Source: Wyeomyia smithii (Eukaryota > Arthropoda > Insecta > Diptera > Culicidae). From it: DNA of 64,000 nt. The stretch lies in NCBI RefSeq assembly GCF_029784165.1, contig NC_073696.1:50785315-50849314 (forward strand). The letters run 5' to 3'. Below, piece after piece: positions 9,794 through 21,269 of the stretch (positions are counted from its first letter, which is position 1; every line of letters starts with the position of its first letter). The position numbers were made by a program, and so were the translations under genes. The notes beneath the pieces are model-generated. The model did not search any database. It saw only the letters and a list, made by a program, of their open reading frames with translations, and was not told the DNA's origin.

Positions 9794-10580
9794 TCCCTTA
9801 TAGATTGAGTTTGAATAACTTTTTGACATAAACAAATATTCACAATAATTTTACCTTACTTTCTTTTACTATTATAATCCGAGAGACATTCCTTGACGCA
9901 AATTAGCGCCATAACTTTGTAAAAATAGAAATTGAGCGACCGTAACCATGCTGAGAAGTCGATATTTGAGCGCATGTTCTGGAATGCAAGAGACAGCGCG
10001 AGACAAATGCCGATGTCTGGATTGAATACTGTTTGTCTTATACTTTAACATAGAAATGGTTTGGTCTGCAGATATTTGCAGATTTGGTAGATATTTGTCA
10101 GTGAAATAGTACATTATTTTAATAAAAATCTTCAATAACTAAATAAATATAGGAGATAAAAATAAACGTTCTTAAGAGAAATTGTGTGCTTTGTTATAAC
10201 AAACAACATTGTAGAACCCTGCAAAACTGTAGAAAATCACTATAAAAAGTTATGTGGTAAAAATAGATTTTAAGGGGCATTCTGTAGAAAACTCCACAAA
10301 AGTCCATTTTAATAGGCAGATAGAAGTATGGTATCTTCAGCAAAGTCATTTCTTATAAAATTTTCCAGAACTTTGCCAAACAAAGTGGATTTTTATATGC
10401 AAAAGGAGCAAAGCAAAATTCGTATCTCACTTTTCGGTGGATTAATCACAAAATCGCAACTTCTTTAACATGGAGAATAATTAATGAAACCTCTTCTCCG
10501 AAGACACTATATCTCTAAAATCATTTTTTCTGGGTCAAAACAATTTCGATCACGTTTTTGCTGCTTTGGAAACAGTGTGC

Positions 10581-10731
10581 CCCGGCGGAAACTTCAGGGA
10601 GTCGTACGCGGTTGTGTCCCCATGTTAGGAGTGGCGTTTAATAGCGTCTGACCCGGAGCTGGCGGCTGAATCAAGACATGCTGTACACCTAAGATGGCAA
10701 CCCCATCAGCAAGATGTAGGTATCGCGACTC
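10581..10731. other. Unidentified repeat-like flank
   Basis: GC-richer sequence (GGCGGAAACTTCAGGGAGTCG..GGAGTGGCGTTTAATAGCGTCTGACC) between two elements. It is probably an older repeat into which the foldback element inserted, since the left flank at 8590-8626 has a similar GC-rich texture. No function recognised. Confidence 0.35.
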
Positions 10732-11090
10732 TGCACGCAAAAGTTGGATGGTACGAAACCAGTACAAAATTGTGCGTTTTTAGCGCAATCTTTGATGTAA
10801 TTTGGAACCAGTACAATGATGGCGTGTTGGGCATAACGTAATTATTGCTCTAGCGTTCTTCCAATGTATTTGGCAGCTCCAAACTACTACCCTTAAACAG
10901 TTTCAACTGGTTTCAAGCAGCATTGCGAAGCGAGCGAGAAGCAAAACCTTTCTCCTCCTTTCTGCTTGAGAACGAGACATATGCTACGCTTCTCAAGTTT
11001 CTTGCACATACGCTTTCGAGATACTCCTTCTTCTTCATGCATTCCCCTGAGTAGCAGCAAGCACGCACGTGTTTAGTTTCGTCGCACGTA

Positions 11091-11589
11091 GGGTAGGGTA
11101 CATATTCTGAGCAGCTTCAGGAACCGCCTGTGTATTGAGACAAAATACTCGAAATGTGTTGGGTGAAATTCAAACAGAAGTATATCAATCTGTTCTCTAT
11201 CTTTTTCTTTGTCAGAAATTGTTTTCGGATTGTAAAACTAAGTTAGCAAACTTTAACAATAATCAATTAAAGTTAACAATCGAGGGACACTATTCCAATC
11301 ACCCCGAACCTATTTTAAGCAGTTTCCATCTGTTTTGCAGGCGTTTTTTTTTCAGCACCCGAAGTGGCTCCTGAATGGCTGCAATATAGGTCGATTTGTT
11401 TCGAATGGTGATTTCTATGTGATTTCTTTGTGATTAACGGTATTTCTTATATTCGTAAGAAAGCTAGACAATCAAAGTTTTCGTTTCCATCATTAAAATT
11501 AAATCGATATTGACCAAAATCCAGGAGTTCAGGGGCTGCTTTCTTCGACTGATTATAATAGGCGCCACTGCTTAAGCCGTTCCCTACCC
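11091..11589. mobile_element. MITE with GGGTAGGG terminal inverted repeats
   Basis: GTAGGGTAGGG at 11088-11098 is mirrored by CCCTACCCTAC at 11582-11592. Read as GGGTAGGG...CCCTACCC, the element is flanked by TA on both sides (11089-11090 and 11590-11591), as for TA-duplicating superfamilies. The interior has no recognisable coding sequence. It is nested in copy 1 of the ACACGCAAAAGTT element. Confidence 0.6.
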
Positions 11590-11730
11590 TACATGGGAAT
11601 TCTACGAGCGAGAGAGAAATTTCTCTCGTCGCTCGAGAAAAAATCCTGTGCACAGGATGACAAACAATAAATATTCACAATTTACAAGTGTTGCCATAAA
11701 AAAATCAGATACGCTTTCGTGGCTTTGTGG

Positions 11731-11988
11731 CGTTGTGGTCCCCGAGGTTCTGTGGTTAGCGATGTCGGTCGGCTAGTTCTCCCACACAGTTGTGATATCG
11801 GATTCGATTCCCGATCGAGTCGAGGATCTTTTCGAGCTGGAAATTTTCTAGACTCAGCACTGGGGCACGGTAAATCGTTGTACCTATCCTAAAACACGCA
11901 AAATGTGCCGAAAACAATATCGATAACGAATTCTCTCAACTAATCTAGTTGATCGAGACCGCAGGCTAGCGTGCGATATTGTTATTGT
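11731..11988 (+). mobile_element. tRNA-derived SINE with a 16-bp target-site duplication
   Basis: A perfect 16-bp direct repeat, TTTCGTGGCTTTGTGG, flanks the element (11715-11730 and 11989-12004). Near the left end, TGGTTAGCGATGTCGG resembles a tRNA A box and GGATTCGATTCCC (about 11800) a B box, so it carries a pol III promoter. The body continues with AGGATCTTTTCGAGCTGGAA and ends in a GATATTGTTATTG tail. About 258 bp. The duplication makes retroposition by a LINE machinery very likely. Confidence 0.88.
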
Positions 11989-12475
11989 TTTCGTGGCTTT
12001 GTGGAATGGAGGGTTTTCGGTAAAGCTAGCGTTGATTACAAAATGTTGTGTACAGAATTTTGTTTCGTTATTTTTTGCAAATCATTCAATGGTACTTTTA
12101 AATGACCAAATCCATCGAGATAAATCGATCGAGTATTATAGCTATATAAATCTAGTTAGTTCACAAGTTGTTGTTCGCTACTTGCACTGCTCCATGAGTA
12201 GCAGTCACTAATACACTCGATGTGAGAAATAAAGTGTCGATATATGGTACATATTCTGATTTCAATCTATGTCATTGTATTCGCAGCACAACTGCTGCGT
12301 TATCCTTTTTATACAATTTGTGTGAATCGTGAAGTACAGTGATTGTACAAGACTTGAACTTTTGCGTGTTGTAAGGTAGCATAACGAAACTTTTTATAAC
12401 CACGAACAACGAAATTAGAAATACGGAACGGAACAATCGGTAGCTGACAGGGAGCGTGGGATTTCCGTTGTTCAG

Positions 12476-12715
12476 ATGCATGAATCACGAGTAGTACCAG
12501 GTATACAAACATGCTGATATAGTAGAGGTAATACTGTGCGGCAGGTTTCTGCGGGCTAGACATGTGGCCAGAATGCCTGATGAGAGAGCCACCAACCGAT
12601 ATTTAATAGAGAACCAGAAAGAGGCCGTCGACTCCGTGGTTGGCCTCGCACTCGGTGGAAGTACGTGGTGGAAGAAGATGCACGTTCTGCTGGTGTACGA
12701 GGTGGCTAGAGAACG
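12476..12715 (+). pseudogene. Non-LTR retrotransposon C-terminal remnant
   Basis: One frame reads YQVYKHADIVEVI, RFLRARHVARMPDERATNRY and LIEN. After a one-base shift it reads PERGRRLRGWPRTRWKYVV and EEDARSAGVRGG with a stop. This is the familiar tail of RTE/R4-like LINE proteins (LRWAGHVxRMPDxR...GRPRxRWxDxVxxDL). Only the last 80 or so residues remain, with a stop before YQVYK and a frameshift. Confidence 0.65.
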
Positions 12716-12764
12716 GCTTCTAAAGACAAAAGAAGCTGGACATACAACGTAAAGTAAGGATAGC

Positions 12765-13060
12765 TTTTCAATCGTTCTGTGAGTTTTAATGCTTCTAGCC
12801 AAGTCGTAAATGCGATGAGTTTTCAAAGACTTAAAAGAGCTTTTTTCCGGAAACAAACATAGGAGCGATGAAGCCGGCAAACAATTGAGTCCTGGAGCAA
12901 AACTTGTGTTAACAGTGTAATTTAGAACTTTTTTTTTTGTAGTTTTTTAATAATTCCTGTGAATGTTGATGTCTCTAGCCACCAACGTTTTTCTAGAAAC
13001 TTTAATGAGTTTTCTCGTAAACATAACGCTGAAGCGACGAACTCGACGAGCAATTGCGAG
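12765..13060. repeat. Two-unit degenerate tandem repeat, about 175 bp
   Basis: TGTGAGTTTTAATGCTTCTAGCCAA...ACTTAAAAGAGCTTTTTTCCGGAAACA..AGCGATGAAGCCGGCAAACAATTG is followed by TGTGAATGTTGATGTCTCTAGCCAC...ACTTTAATGAGTTTTCTCGTAAACA..AGCGACGAACTCGACGAGCAATTG. A third related piece lies at about 7124-7190. Function unknown. Confidence 0.55.
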
Positions 13061-13105
13061 TTTCGTTCGTTTCCCATCTATTTTATTTCATTATTACATA
13101 TTCTA

Positions 13106-13417
13106 TACAGGGTGATTGGGTTCCTCTTAGAAGCATTTTAGGTGCTGGTAGAGAAACACATATGATGAAAAAAAAAAAACAGTTCTACGCATATGTTCTA
13201 ACGTTAATCTACTCAGGGTTATTTAACTTTTAGGTTTAACCACTAAATGGCAAACATTTAAAGTGAAAGTCAATTTAAGGAAGAGTGTTTAAGCAACTTA
13301 ATTGTTGGATAACTTTGAGTAGATTAACGTTAAGGCATATGCGTAGAAGAGTTTTTTTTTCTATTCATGGTTCTCCATGAGCTACTGATCTACCAAAAAG
13401 GAATCAATTACTCTGTA
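13106..13417. mobile_element. Palindromic MITE, TACAGRGTRATTG ends
   Basis: TACAGGGTGATTGGGTTCC at 13106 is mirrored by GGAATCAATTACTCTGTA ending at 13417. Further in, CTACGCATATGTTCTAACG and TTAATCTACTCAGG are mirrored by TTGAGTAGATTAACG and GGCATATGCGTAG. The 312-bp element folds back almost completely and has no coding sequence. Confidence 0.8.
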
Positions 13418-14085
13418 TTTTTAATTCGATAAAAACTTGACACTTATTCACGGTTAGAGAGATTGTTATGAGCAAATCCATGGAAAATTGTCCGATTTCA
13501 ATAGTTTCTTTAATTGTCGTTTGACACAGCTGTTCCTATAAGCTGAAGGTATCATTTTGTGCTATTAGTATTTCATTGAAAATCACGACTCATTTTTTGA
13601 AGAGATTTATGCCTTCTTCGGCAAAGTTTCAGATAATAATTTTGTCTTTCCGAAAAAGATAAACGCTGAAGAACATTTTTTCACAAAAAACTAAAAAAAT
13701 TATTAATTATCTCAAAAAGCTCATATTTAAAATTTTTTTTTTCATAAAAACTACAAAAGGTTAGTCTAACATTGACAGTTATCTGATCATGGTGATTGGT
13801 GACAGCAATTTTGTCCTTTGACAAGACTAAACTACTAACTACATCTTTGCAAACAAATATTTGTAATAAATATTTTCATTTTTACAGAGGCCCTGTTCAC
13901 AAATTGGTCATGATTCAAAAGAAAATTAATAGCACAGAATGACATCTTAAGCCCATAGGAACACATGTGCAAAGTCCCAGCCAGATCAAAAATGCTGGAT
14001 TAAAATGGTTGTTCGTTTTTTGTTGTGAATTTACACTCGTGTATTTATGACATTTAAAAAAAAGTGTGGCAGCTCTTCCACTAAC
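13418..14085. other. 5' end of the 12.4-kb intron; no gene recognised
   Basis: AT-rich DNA with long T/A runs. The donor of the PQ-loop-2 exon is GTTAGT at 14085-14080. Nothing else could be supported. Confidence 0.55.
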
Positions 14086-14240
14086 CTGCAGAGTTCCGCA
14101 GATCCAGAACTGCATGGGCGCGTGCCTAAAGATAAAGTAACCAGTCTTGAACATATCACCGGCGGTCCACATGATCACCATGCAGATACTCATACCGTGC
14201 GTAGACTTATTTTTATAGTTCCGCAGAAACTGCGGTGCAC
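14086..14240 (-). CDS. SLC66A2: SLC66A2 orthologue, exon carrying PQ-loop 2
   Basis: This 155-nt exon starts after CTGTTTTAG and ends at CTGCAG|GTTAGT. It encodes GAPQFLRNYKNKSTHGMSIC, then MVIMWTAGDMFKTGYF and HAPMQFWICGTLQ. The Pro-Gln pair of the second PQ-loop is present (APQ) and is followed by the family pattern KSTxGMSI...MWTxGDxFKTxYF. Human has [20 protein letters not shown] and MWTSGDAFKTAYF. The exon is in phase with its upstream partner across a 60-nt intron (14300-14241). Its 3' end is phase 0 and joins the terminal exon 12.4 kb away. Confidence 0.95.
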
Positions 14241-14300
14241 CTAAAACAGAAAAACTACCGGTAAGAACTCAATCAACGTCAATCACTTAATCACTCCTAC

Positions 14301-14465
14301 CCAGCATAGCCTCGGTGAAGACGGCAAAGAATCCGATCGTTTCCATGAACCAGGTCAACGACAGCATCAGATAGGTGACGGCCGCTCCCACGACCCACAC
14401 GACTAGCATGAAGTCCAGATAGGACTGGAAGTCGGTCCAATTCCAGAAGTAGCGTGAGTCGAAAT
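14301..14465 (-). CDS. SLC66A2: SLC66A2 orthologue, exon with transmembrane helices before PQ-loop 2
   Basis: This 165-nt minus-strand exon starts after TTCTTCACAG (AG at 14467-14466) and ends at CTG G|GTAGGA (14301|14300). With the previous exon's last G it reads DFDSRYFWNWTDFQSYLDF, a hydrophobic helix, then ETIGFFAVFTEAMLG. Human SLC66A2 has DFDPHHFWQW, and ETLGFLAVLTEAMLG before its second PQ-loop, so the match runs the whole exon. The hydrophobic stretches are typical of multipass membrane proteins. Confidence is high because the exon ends, phase and family motif all agree. It lies 14 kb from the upstream exon. Confidence 0.93.
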
Positions 14466-17400
14466 CTGTGAAGAAAAATGTTAATGGGGGTGAACCGATC
14501 AGATCCGTTGCCCGTTTATGGTTGGGAGTCATGCAATTTGGTCAGCTTTGGTGAAGGAAAAAAAAAACGAAAAACAAAAACAACAACAGAAAACTGACGG
14601 CATTAACGGTGGACACACAACGGAAAATGACACAAACAAGCTGTAATTAGTACAATGCACGATGGCTATCCTAACGCGTCAATATGACAGATGGATGTTG
14701 CCTTGGGTGGCGGGTGTGTTCGAACGGCACAGGATCCGTTTTGTCCGTTATTGCTGCTGTTAACGGGTAGTCATTTCACTAGCTATGGTTAAAAATTCAT
14801 TACATAATGGCAATGGGTATATTTCTCATTTATTCTCAATGAAAGGCGAGTTGATGTATTGCATTTTTTTAGTGCGATTGGCTAAGAACTAATGGAACGA
14901 AATGTACGCTTTATGTTGTCATTTTTTTTACCCCGGACTGGGTGTGGTTGTAAAAGTTTTTACAATGTAACGTAATGTATCGAAAAATGAACACGAAATA
15001 GAATGAATTGACTGCCGGATGCGCCATACATGTCACCGTCTGGTAGCGATGACATGGTACAAATATTACGCGCTGTCATCATGTTTACTTGCTGCTGGTG
15101 GTTCCTTTGATGGGTGCCGGTGGTGGTTAGATACTGCAGGATAGGCACTGATTGCGTGATTCACTAGTAGTTCCTGGTAGTAGGGTTTTTTTTCGTTTTC
15201 CACATTTTCGTTGTGTTGCTCGTGCTTCGAGTCGACTAGAGTTCACCAGTAATAAATGGCTGATCAATGTTTGATTAGGTAACTGATTGCAGTATGTTTA
15301 CCGGATATGTTTTTCCTCTTTTCAAGCTGTCGTTCTGGGGCAGTGATTTCTAATTTCTTAAAGCGAGACTTTGGTGAAGTACTTATTAATTTGTAGAGCT
15401 ATGAATCATTGAACTGTGTTTTCATATGTAGGAGCCAATATTTTAATCTTTCAACAAAAAACTTCAGCAACTTTGCTTATTTTTTTCGAAAATTTATCTG
15501 TTCTAACATTTGAGAAGGGCTGAAGTTTTATGAATCGATATATCTGAATAATGAGGAGGAATAGAGAAAAGTCTAATATTGAAAAAAATTGAATTCGAGA
15601 TCCTACACTCAGAAGTTTGTCCTAAAAACAAGAAGTGATTTTTTAAAAAATCAGTCATGTTAGATTTTTTCCAAAATAAGTTTAATGAATGAATGGACAA
15701 TTTAGTTACCTGAAATTCTTCCGAACAAATGAAAGTGGAAACTTTTGAAAAAAAATTGCGATAGTTGGTGGAATAATTTCTTCCCCTCGCAGTACCATCG
15801 AATGAACCTGCATTATAGCGATTATATTCTAACGGAAGAAATAGTGTGAATGAAAAGAATAGTTGTAAATGTTCATCATCATGGTCCATAAAACTGAAAC
15901 AGATAAAATTACGACGCTAGTCAGGAATGATTGATGGCTCCGGAAATTGTCCGTTTTTATTTGCCTTGGAAAAATATTGTTCCGTCCACAGCCGATCCTG
16001 GTTGTGATGTACACCAAGTAGCGCGTCCACTAAAAGCTTTTCGGAAGCACTAGCGCAGCCGATTACGGCTGCGTTTGCTTTCATTCGATTAACGCTTTTA
16101 CCATCCCTAGAAAATAACCGGAAATAATACAATGGAATGCTTTCAGCTGGCTATTGCGTTCTGAGTGTAAACTCTTGCCGAGGCCGACAACAGCTGGCAA
16201 TATAAGTTTGTTTTGCCTTTCCCACTAAGGAAAGGATTACGTTTCGTTCCGAAACGGAGTTATGTAAAAACATGTTCGCATATCGATTCACTTTTGACAA
16301 ATGTGTTGTTTGTGTATTTGTACTATTATTGGGCTGATTGAGTTTTCTCAGCTAATTTTGGGTATAATGAAGGAACGCGTGGTATTTTAACCGAAAGTAG
16401 CACAGCAAGGTTTCCCTTGTCTTGCTACTAAACACAGTCCACAACAAAGTAGTTTCCATTGATTTTGGAGGTAAACTGAATAGAACCAATTAGTACTTCA
16501 ACCTTTCATCGCTCGTTCTATTTTCGGTTGCAGGTTAAACCTCACTTTTGTGGTAGGACACGGAATTTATTCTCGACGCTTTCCATTTGATGTTGCCCTT
16601 TGCCTTTCGCCGTCGCATGCTAAGAAACCAACAGCACGAATCCCAACCCCGAAGGCTGGGCTATTTCTGAATCGACGTCGGTTGCTAAATAATTTATTGT
16701 CATTTCCGATTCATACTGATTCGAGCGTCGATTCCGACTGCAAAGTGATGCTGATTTACATACGAAAAATCAACAATCGTACACTCGGCGATTGCCCACT
16801 AACAGAGTGGCAGGCACACGACTTACACACCGCAAGACGTTACAGTGTAGGCCAGGTGAACTTGCCGATTGTGAAGGTAAATAAGTCGTGTGTTCGCGGG
16901 GTTCGGTCTTCCGTGTCCGCAGCTGGAGCGAGAAAAGTTCCCACCATCAAAGACCAAGGCGGGGGTGCAAAATTTACGAGCCCGAGCCGCCGTGAGCGAT
17001 GGCATTTAGCCATATTTCACGCTCCATAAACTGTTCCCGATTCAGTTGGGTTGCAATTTCAAACGATGGGCAAGTGCTGCTGCTAGTGCGAGTGTAACCT
17101 GATGCTACGGGAGCTGTGCCTTCTTGTAGAGACTTTGTGGCATCGCGTGCAGGAAAGGAGAAACGAATTTTAATTGGCCTACTGGAATTTGTTCAACCCG
17201 GTTGCTGTTAGAAGCCGTAAATATTTTTTTACAATTAAATTAAAAATAATACCGAAGCTGATTCATAGCGAACACAACCGTCAACAGTGAATTTTTTTTT
17301 CTTTTTCTAAGTTTTGCACAGATTATTCATACACCCAACGCAAACGGGGAACATTTTATTACTTTAGGGCAATTTTTTATTACTTATTGTGTCTTATGAC

Positions 17401-18190
17401 TGCGCATTATACACAAATAGTAATGGCCGAAAAGTAAAAAAAATTATGACGGCCACACGCTTGTATGTGTTTCTGCAGGAGAACATACAGCCAAGCACCG
17501 CACTGCATGTGTTAGCAAGACTTCACTCGCTGCACTTGTATTGATGCAACGATCAGATTCATTTTGCTCCCTTCATCCACACATAATGAGAAACTCACCC
17601 GTCAACCTCAAATGTCTAATTAGAAACACTTTCGTTTCGTCCCCCAGTGTTTACATGAAATGAAAATATGTTATACTGTCTGAACAGAGTTGCCGAAGTT
17701 GCGAATATTGTTCTGGATGGGCACGAGTTTTGTATATTCAAACAGGTGCAAATGATTTTCCATGAACCAATGAGTATGTGTTTTGGATAGCTTGCAAGAA
17801 AGCGAATGTTTTTATTTTTCTCTAACGCAGTTTACAGATCGTTATGTCATTTAAAGACGCATTTCAAGTCTTTGAAATCATCAACGTTTGCATACTCTAT
17901 GACGGGGAAAATGCTGCTTGGCAGCTCTTGTCATATTCTTCCTCTACTCCGTATGCATACAACGAGCGAACTAATACACGCTCACCGGATGAATTGGAGA
18001 TTGAAGAAACTTGTAACATGTAACATATGTGACGGTGTGTGATTTTTTTTTTACTTGAGGTGGAAAGGGAGCAGTTTTTGACAGAAAAAATCTTGCATGT
18101 GGTTGAAACAACCATTATTAGATAGTCGTACTCCCGTAACACGTGCTAAATATATGAGAGTATGTGTTGTTACATGACTGGAGAAGAATT
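14466..18190. other. 14-kb intron, first part; unassigned GC-richer patch at 16.5-17.1 kb
   Basis: No transposon was recognised. 16550-17029 is GC-richer and open on the plus strand for 159 codons, but composition and lack of motifs do not support a gene. It could be a conserved noncoding or promoter region within the intron. The acceptor of the exon at 14465 is TTCTTCACAG. Confidence 0.45.
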
Positions 18191-18193
18191 TTA

Positions 18194-18231
18194 TTGCCTT
18201 TTAAGTAATAGGTTTGTTACCTAAAAGGCAA
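18194..18231. repeat. Short hairpin, 15-bp stem
   Basis: TTGCCTTTTAAGTAA (18194-18208) pairs with TTACCTAAAAGGCAA (18217-18231) apart from one G-U position. The loop is 8 nt. It is too short for a typical miRNA precursor and its function is unknown. Confidence 0.5.
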
Positions 18232-19820
18232 TTTTGCGCTATTGCTTCTAAGGTAATAAGGAAAAATTTTGCGTGTACGGGGCCGGTTGAACGTACATGT
18301 TTTTATAGTGAGGCAAAATTACTATATTACGTTTCAATCTACCCTGACAACAAATCTTGCTTTTCCTTTGAAGAATTAGAGACTCGCTTCATTCAAGATT
18401 GCATTTTGTTCATATTTCAGTCGACATGTCAATCGATAAGGAACTGATTAAGAGTCTCATACATCGCTTGGCTTAGGAATATGAATTTTGGATTGGAGTG
18501 TTAATTTTAAAATATGCTTAAACTTTATCAGCTTACAAAAACCATAGCTTGTGAAGAGTAAATGTAGGTTGCTCAAAATATTCTTAGCAATTTCAGAAAA
18601 AAAGTTCAAAGGTTCAATTCACTAAAACTACCACTTCTTATCCCGCACAGAAAGATTTTTTGAACAATTAAAATTTATTATTTTATGTTCTCAGCAAAAG
18701 GTGTTGTAGCTCTGTTAATCAAATTACAATAAAAAGGGGCGCTAAATACGTTAATTATAAGAAATTTTGAATAAACTCCATTTAGGTGAAAGTTAGTGAA
18801 AGTACACCTTCAAAAAAGTAAACGTGTTTTTTTCAAGCTTTCAATTGAAAAAAGTGGAACTTTAGCGTCTCTTACTGTACATGAATTTAACTATGAAAAT
18901 TTGTAAGAGAGTGATAAGAATATGTCAGAAGGAATACACTGGAATAAATTAGGCGCATAATGACATTGAAGTTTGAACCTGTGCGGGAAATTAAAAAACA
19001 AAATGACAAGACTGAAATGATTAGAATCAGCTAGTTTTTGAAGTTTGACTACCGATACAACACTTTTAACTTGTATTTTATATAAAATAAGAAAAGTTTT
19101 TAAAATTGGAAATAACCTATCTATATTTGAAAAATTAAAATTACATGAATTTTTTTTGAGATTTGGGGAAAATACATAAAATACTTGGAATGAAAGAGCG
19201 CTCATAGATTCAAAATTTGCGATTTTTTTAGTGTGTTGAGGTACTTGAGTTATTGCTAAAATAGCTCTCATAGTCGTACAGTTCAACTCTATTTTGGAAA
19301 CGGTAGTCTTTCTAGGCTTATTTTGGTGAATGTCATCATCGTCATCAACTTTGTTTATTGTTTATTGTTCATTGTTAAAGTCATCTGACACATTGGTGGT
19401 TTTTATGATGAAATGTCTTGAGGCTAATACAAATATTAACAAACACAGAACTTCACATAACGCTTAGGGTTGTCGTCGACGGGGGAGTCGCCTGAACATT
19501 GTTTTTGACATGTTGAAATCAAATAGTGCTGCTACATCGTTGAAGCTGGCTGACATTGCGACGTAGCAGAGAAAGAAAGTTCCTTTGTCTTAATGGCTTT
19601 TTCTGAGCATACACATTTAGCTACTGCAAAATTCTCGAGGCATCAGTTTCACCAACAAAATTTTGAAAATAAAAACAGTCTGTGCTTCAAAGCGTCTTTG
19701 CAGCGATCAGGATACGCCGGTAACTGTTGCGGATCTTGCCACGGAAGAAAGCGTAAGACATAGTGCACAAATTTATGGATTCTATTCTTGCAATCCAGTT
19801 TGTGTTCTAAGGACACCACA
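18232..19820. other. Intronic DNA, nothing recognised
   Basis: AT-rich sequence with only short, featureless open frames on both strands. Confidence 0.5.
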
Positions 19821-19824
19821 CTAC

Positions 19825-21195
19825 AGAATTAGTTTTAAGAACAGATCGTACCAGAGAGTAATACAACACAGTGGGTCACAAAACTTCGACGCCATCTTGA
19901 AGATGAATCCAAGTTGCCGATTGGCTTTCAATATAATTTCATTATAATGTGGTTTAAACGACAGCGCTGCATCCAGTGTGACGCCCAAATTTCGAACCTG
20001 ATTAACTCTAGTCAAAATTTGACCAAACATTCTATAGCTGTACAGTATCGGATCTTTTTTTCTATTGAATGAGATCACACAACATTTCTGGATACTAACT
20101 ATCAGTAAGTTGTTAAAACACCAGTCGTGGAAAATGTCGACTCGATGCTGGAGCTCTTCACAGTCTGCGATATTCCGTATAATCTCTAACAGCCTATCAT
20201 CGTACGCGAAAACAACATGCGGCAATCTCCTGGTAAAATCTTGAGAAGCAAAAGAAAAATAAATTGAAAATTAATAATTTTCACTTAATTCGAACATGTC
20301 CCAAACTAGTGACTTTCAACCGAATATATTCGTGAACCGGTTATCCGAAGCTCGGATCACGGATGGATGAACGAATACTATTCGGATGACCGGATATCCG
20401 GTTACGGATAATCGAATAGTCGGATATTCGGATATCCGGATATATACTCTCCGGATATGCGCAATTTTTTTTCTGTCTTTTGAAGCCCGTTTAAATAAAA
20501 CGTAACGCGCAAAATGGCTTCTTTAACAATATTCCATCCCCTCGTAAGTAATTATTCACCTAATTCTCATTAACCTATGTTCGGATACAAAATCCGGATA
20601 TTCGGATATCCGACTATCCGAAAATCCGGATATTCTGTCGGATAACATCCGGATATCCGATTGATCCGGATTTTGGATATTTATCGGATATCCGAGGTCG
20701 AATATCCGGATATTTTAATCCGGATGGTCCCAGCACTATCCCAAACATGCTGGAAGTGACATAAATGGTAACAAATATGCCAGAAGGGATGATAAAGGTA
20801 GAATTTCGAAGTTAAATTTAAAACCAAATATCAAAAAAGTAAAATTCGGGATAATCGAGTCTAAAATTTCGAATAATCGAATCCCGGATAATCGAGTTTC
20901 CGGATAATCGAGTCCCCAGATAATGGAGTTTCAGAATAATCGAGTCCGACCTGTAGTACTAACGATGCGTCATTTATATACGACGCAAAAAGCAGTGGTC
21001 CCAAATCAATGCCTTGCGGAACACCCGATTAAATCGTGAAAAATGCAGATTGCTGTTATCCAATCCTAACGTACAACGTTCTATTTACTAAAAAGGACCT
21101 TAATCATTGTACGATAGCAGAAGCTGCTCCTAGCATTCCCATCTTAGCAAGCAGGATTTTATGGTCGACGCGATCAAATGCTGCTTTCGTAGCGG
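19825..21195 (-). pseudogene. Non-LTR reverse transcriptase fragment, split by an insertion
   Basis: The minus strand from about 21190 reads KAAFDRVDHKILLAKMG (RT motif A region), then with stops GVPQG..LGPLLFASYINDA (motif B region) down to about 20945. After a foreign block of about 700 bp, the frame 20225-19821 reads VVFAYDDRLLEIIRNIADCE, DWCFNNLLIVSIQKCCVISF, RVNQVRNLGVTLDAALSFKP and ANRQLGFIFKMASKF. That is the RT motif C to thumb region of a Jockey/CR1-type LINE. The catalytic YADD is disturbed to AYDD. With stops and the insertion it is inactive. Confidence 0.8.
20240..20945. repeat. CGGATAT / GGATAATCGAG simple-sequence block inside the RT fragment
   Basis: 20320-20730 is dense in overlapping CGGATATCCGGAT words on both strands (GGATATCCG is itself a palindrome). 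20845-20945 holds about five units of GGATAATCGAGTCC-type sequence with a period near 17 bp. Between them is ordinary AT-rich DNA. The block sits exactly between two parts of one RT reading frame, so it arrived as, or grew after, an insertion. The element class is unknown. Confidence 0.75.
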
Positions 21196-21269
21196 TAAAT
21201 TGAACAGATTGGTAGCAGTAGAGCGTTTTAGATCGAAACCGCGTTAATCTATCGAGATGTATAGTCAAT

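Larger units (their letters stand above)
8627..10580. mobile_element. Foldback DNA element with inverted arms of 654 and 683 bp
   Basis: The left arm (8627-9280) and right arm (9898-10580) are inverted copies over their whole length. Both begin outside with GCACACTGTTTCCAAAGCAG. They share the TCTTCGGAGAAGAGGTT block, the GTTGTTTGTTATAACAAA block and the same fake peptide (CAGACCAAACCATTT.. region). The arms differ by point changes and by a roughly 35-nt insertion in the right arm near 10415-10450. The outer flanks CCC on both sides may be a 3-bp target duplication, which is uncertain. The 617-bp interior carries a piece of the ACACGCAAAAGTT element (9305-9488) and a transposon-protein fragment. 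Confidence 0.85.
10732..12370 (-). mobile_element. ACACGCAAAAGTT-TIR element, copy 1 (reverse), broken by two insertions
   Basis: The ends are TGCACGCAAAAGTTGGATGG (10732) and AACTTTTGCGTGTT (12357-12370). The end-proximal sequences match, in reverse, the copies at 24153-24950 and 45363-46115 (for example ACGAAACCAGTACAAAATTG and CTTGTACAATC..TTCACACAAATT). The middle is unlike the other copies. It contains a TA-flanked MITE (11091-11589) and a SINE (11731-11988). Sequence at 10920-11085 and 11593-11715 belongs to neither. Confidence 0.75.

Noticed and set aside
16550..17029. 159-codon plus-strand open frame in the 14-kb intron
   Set aside because: No domain, mixed composition and overlapping minus-strand frame; GC content alone explains its length.
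18194..18231. Possible miRNA precursor
   Set aside because: A 15-bp stem with 8-nt loop is too short for a pre-miRNA.
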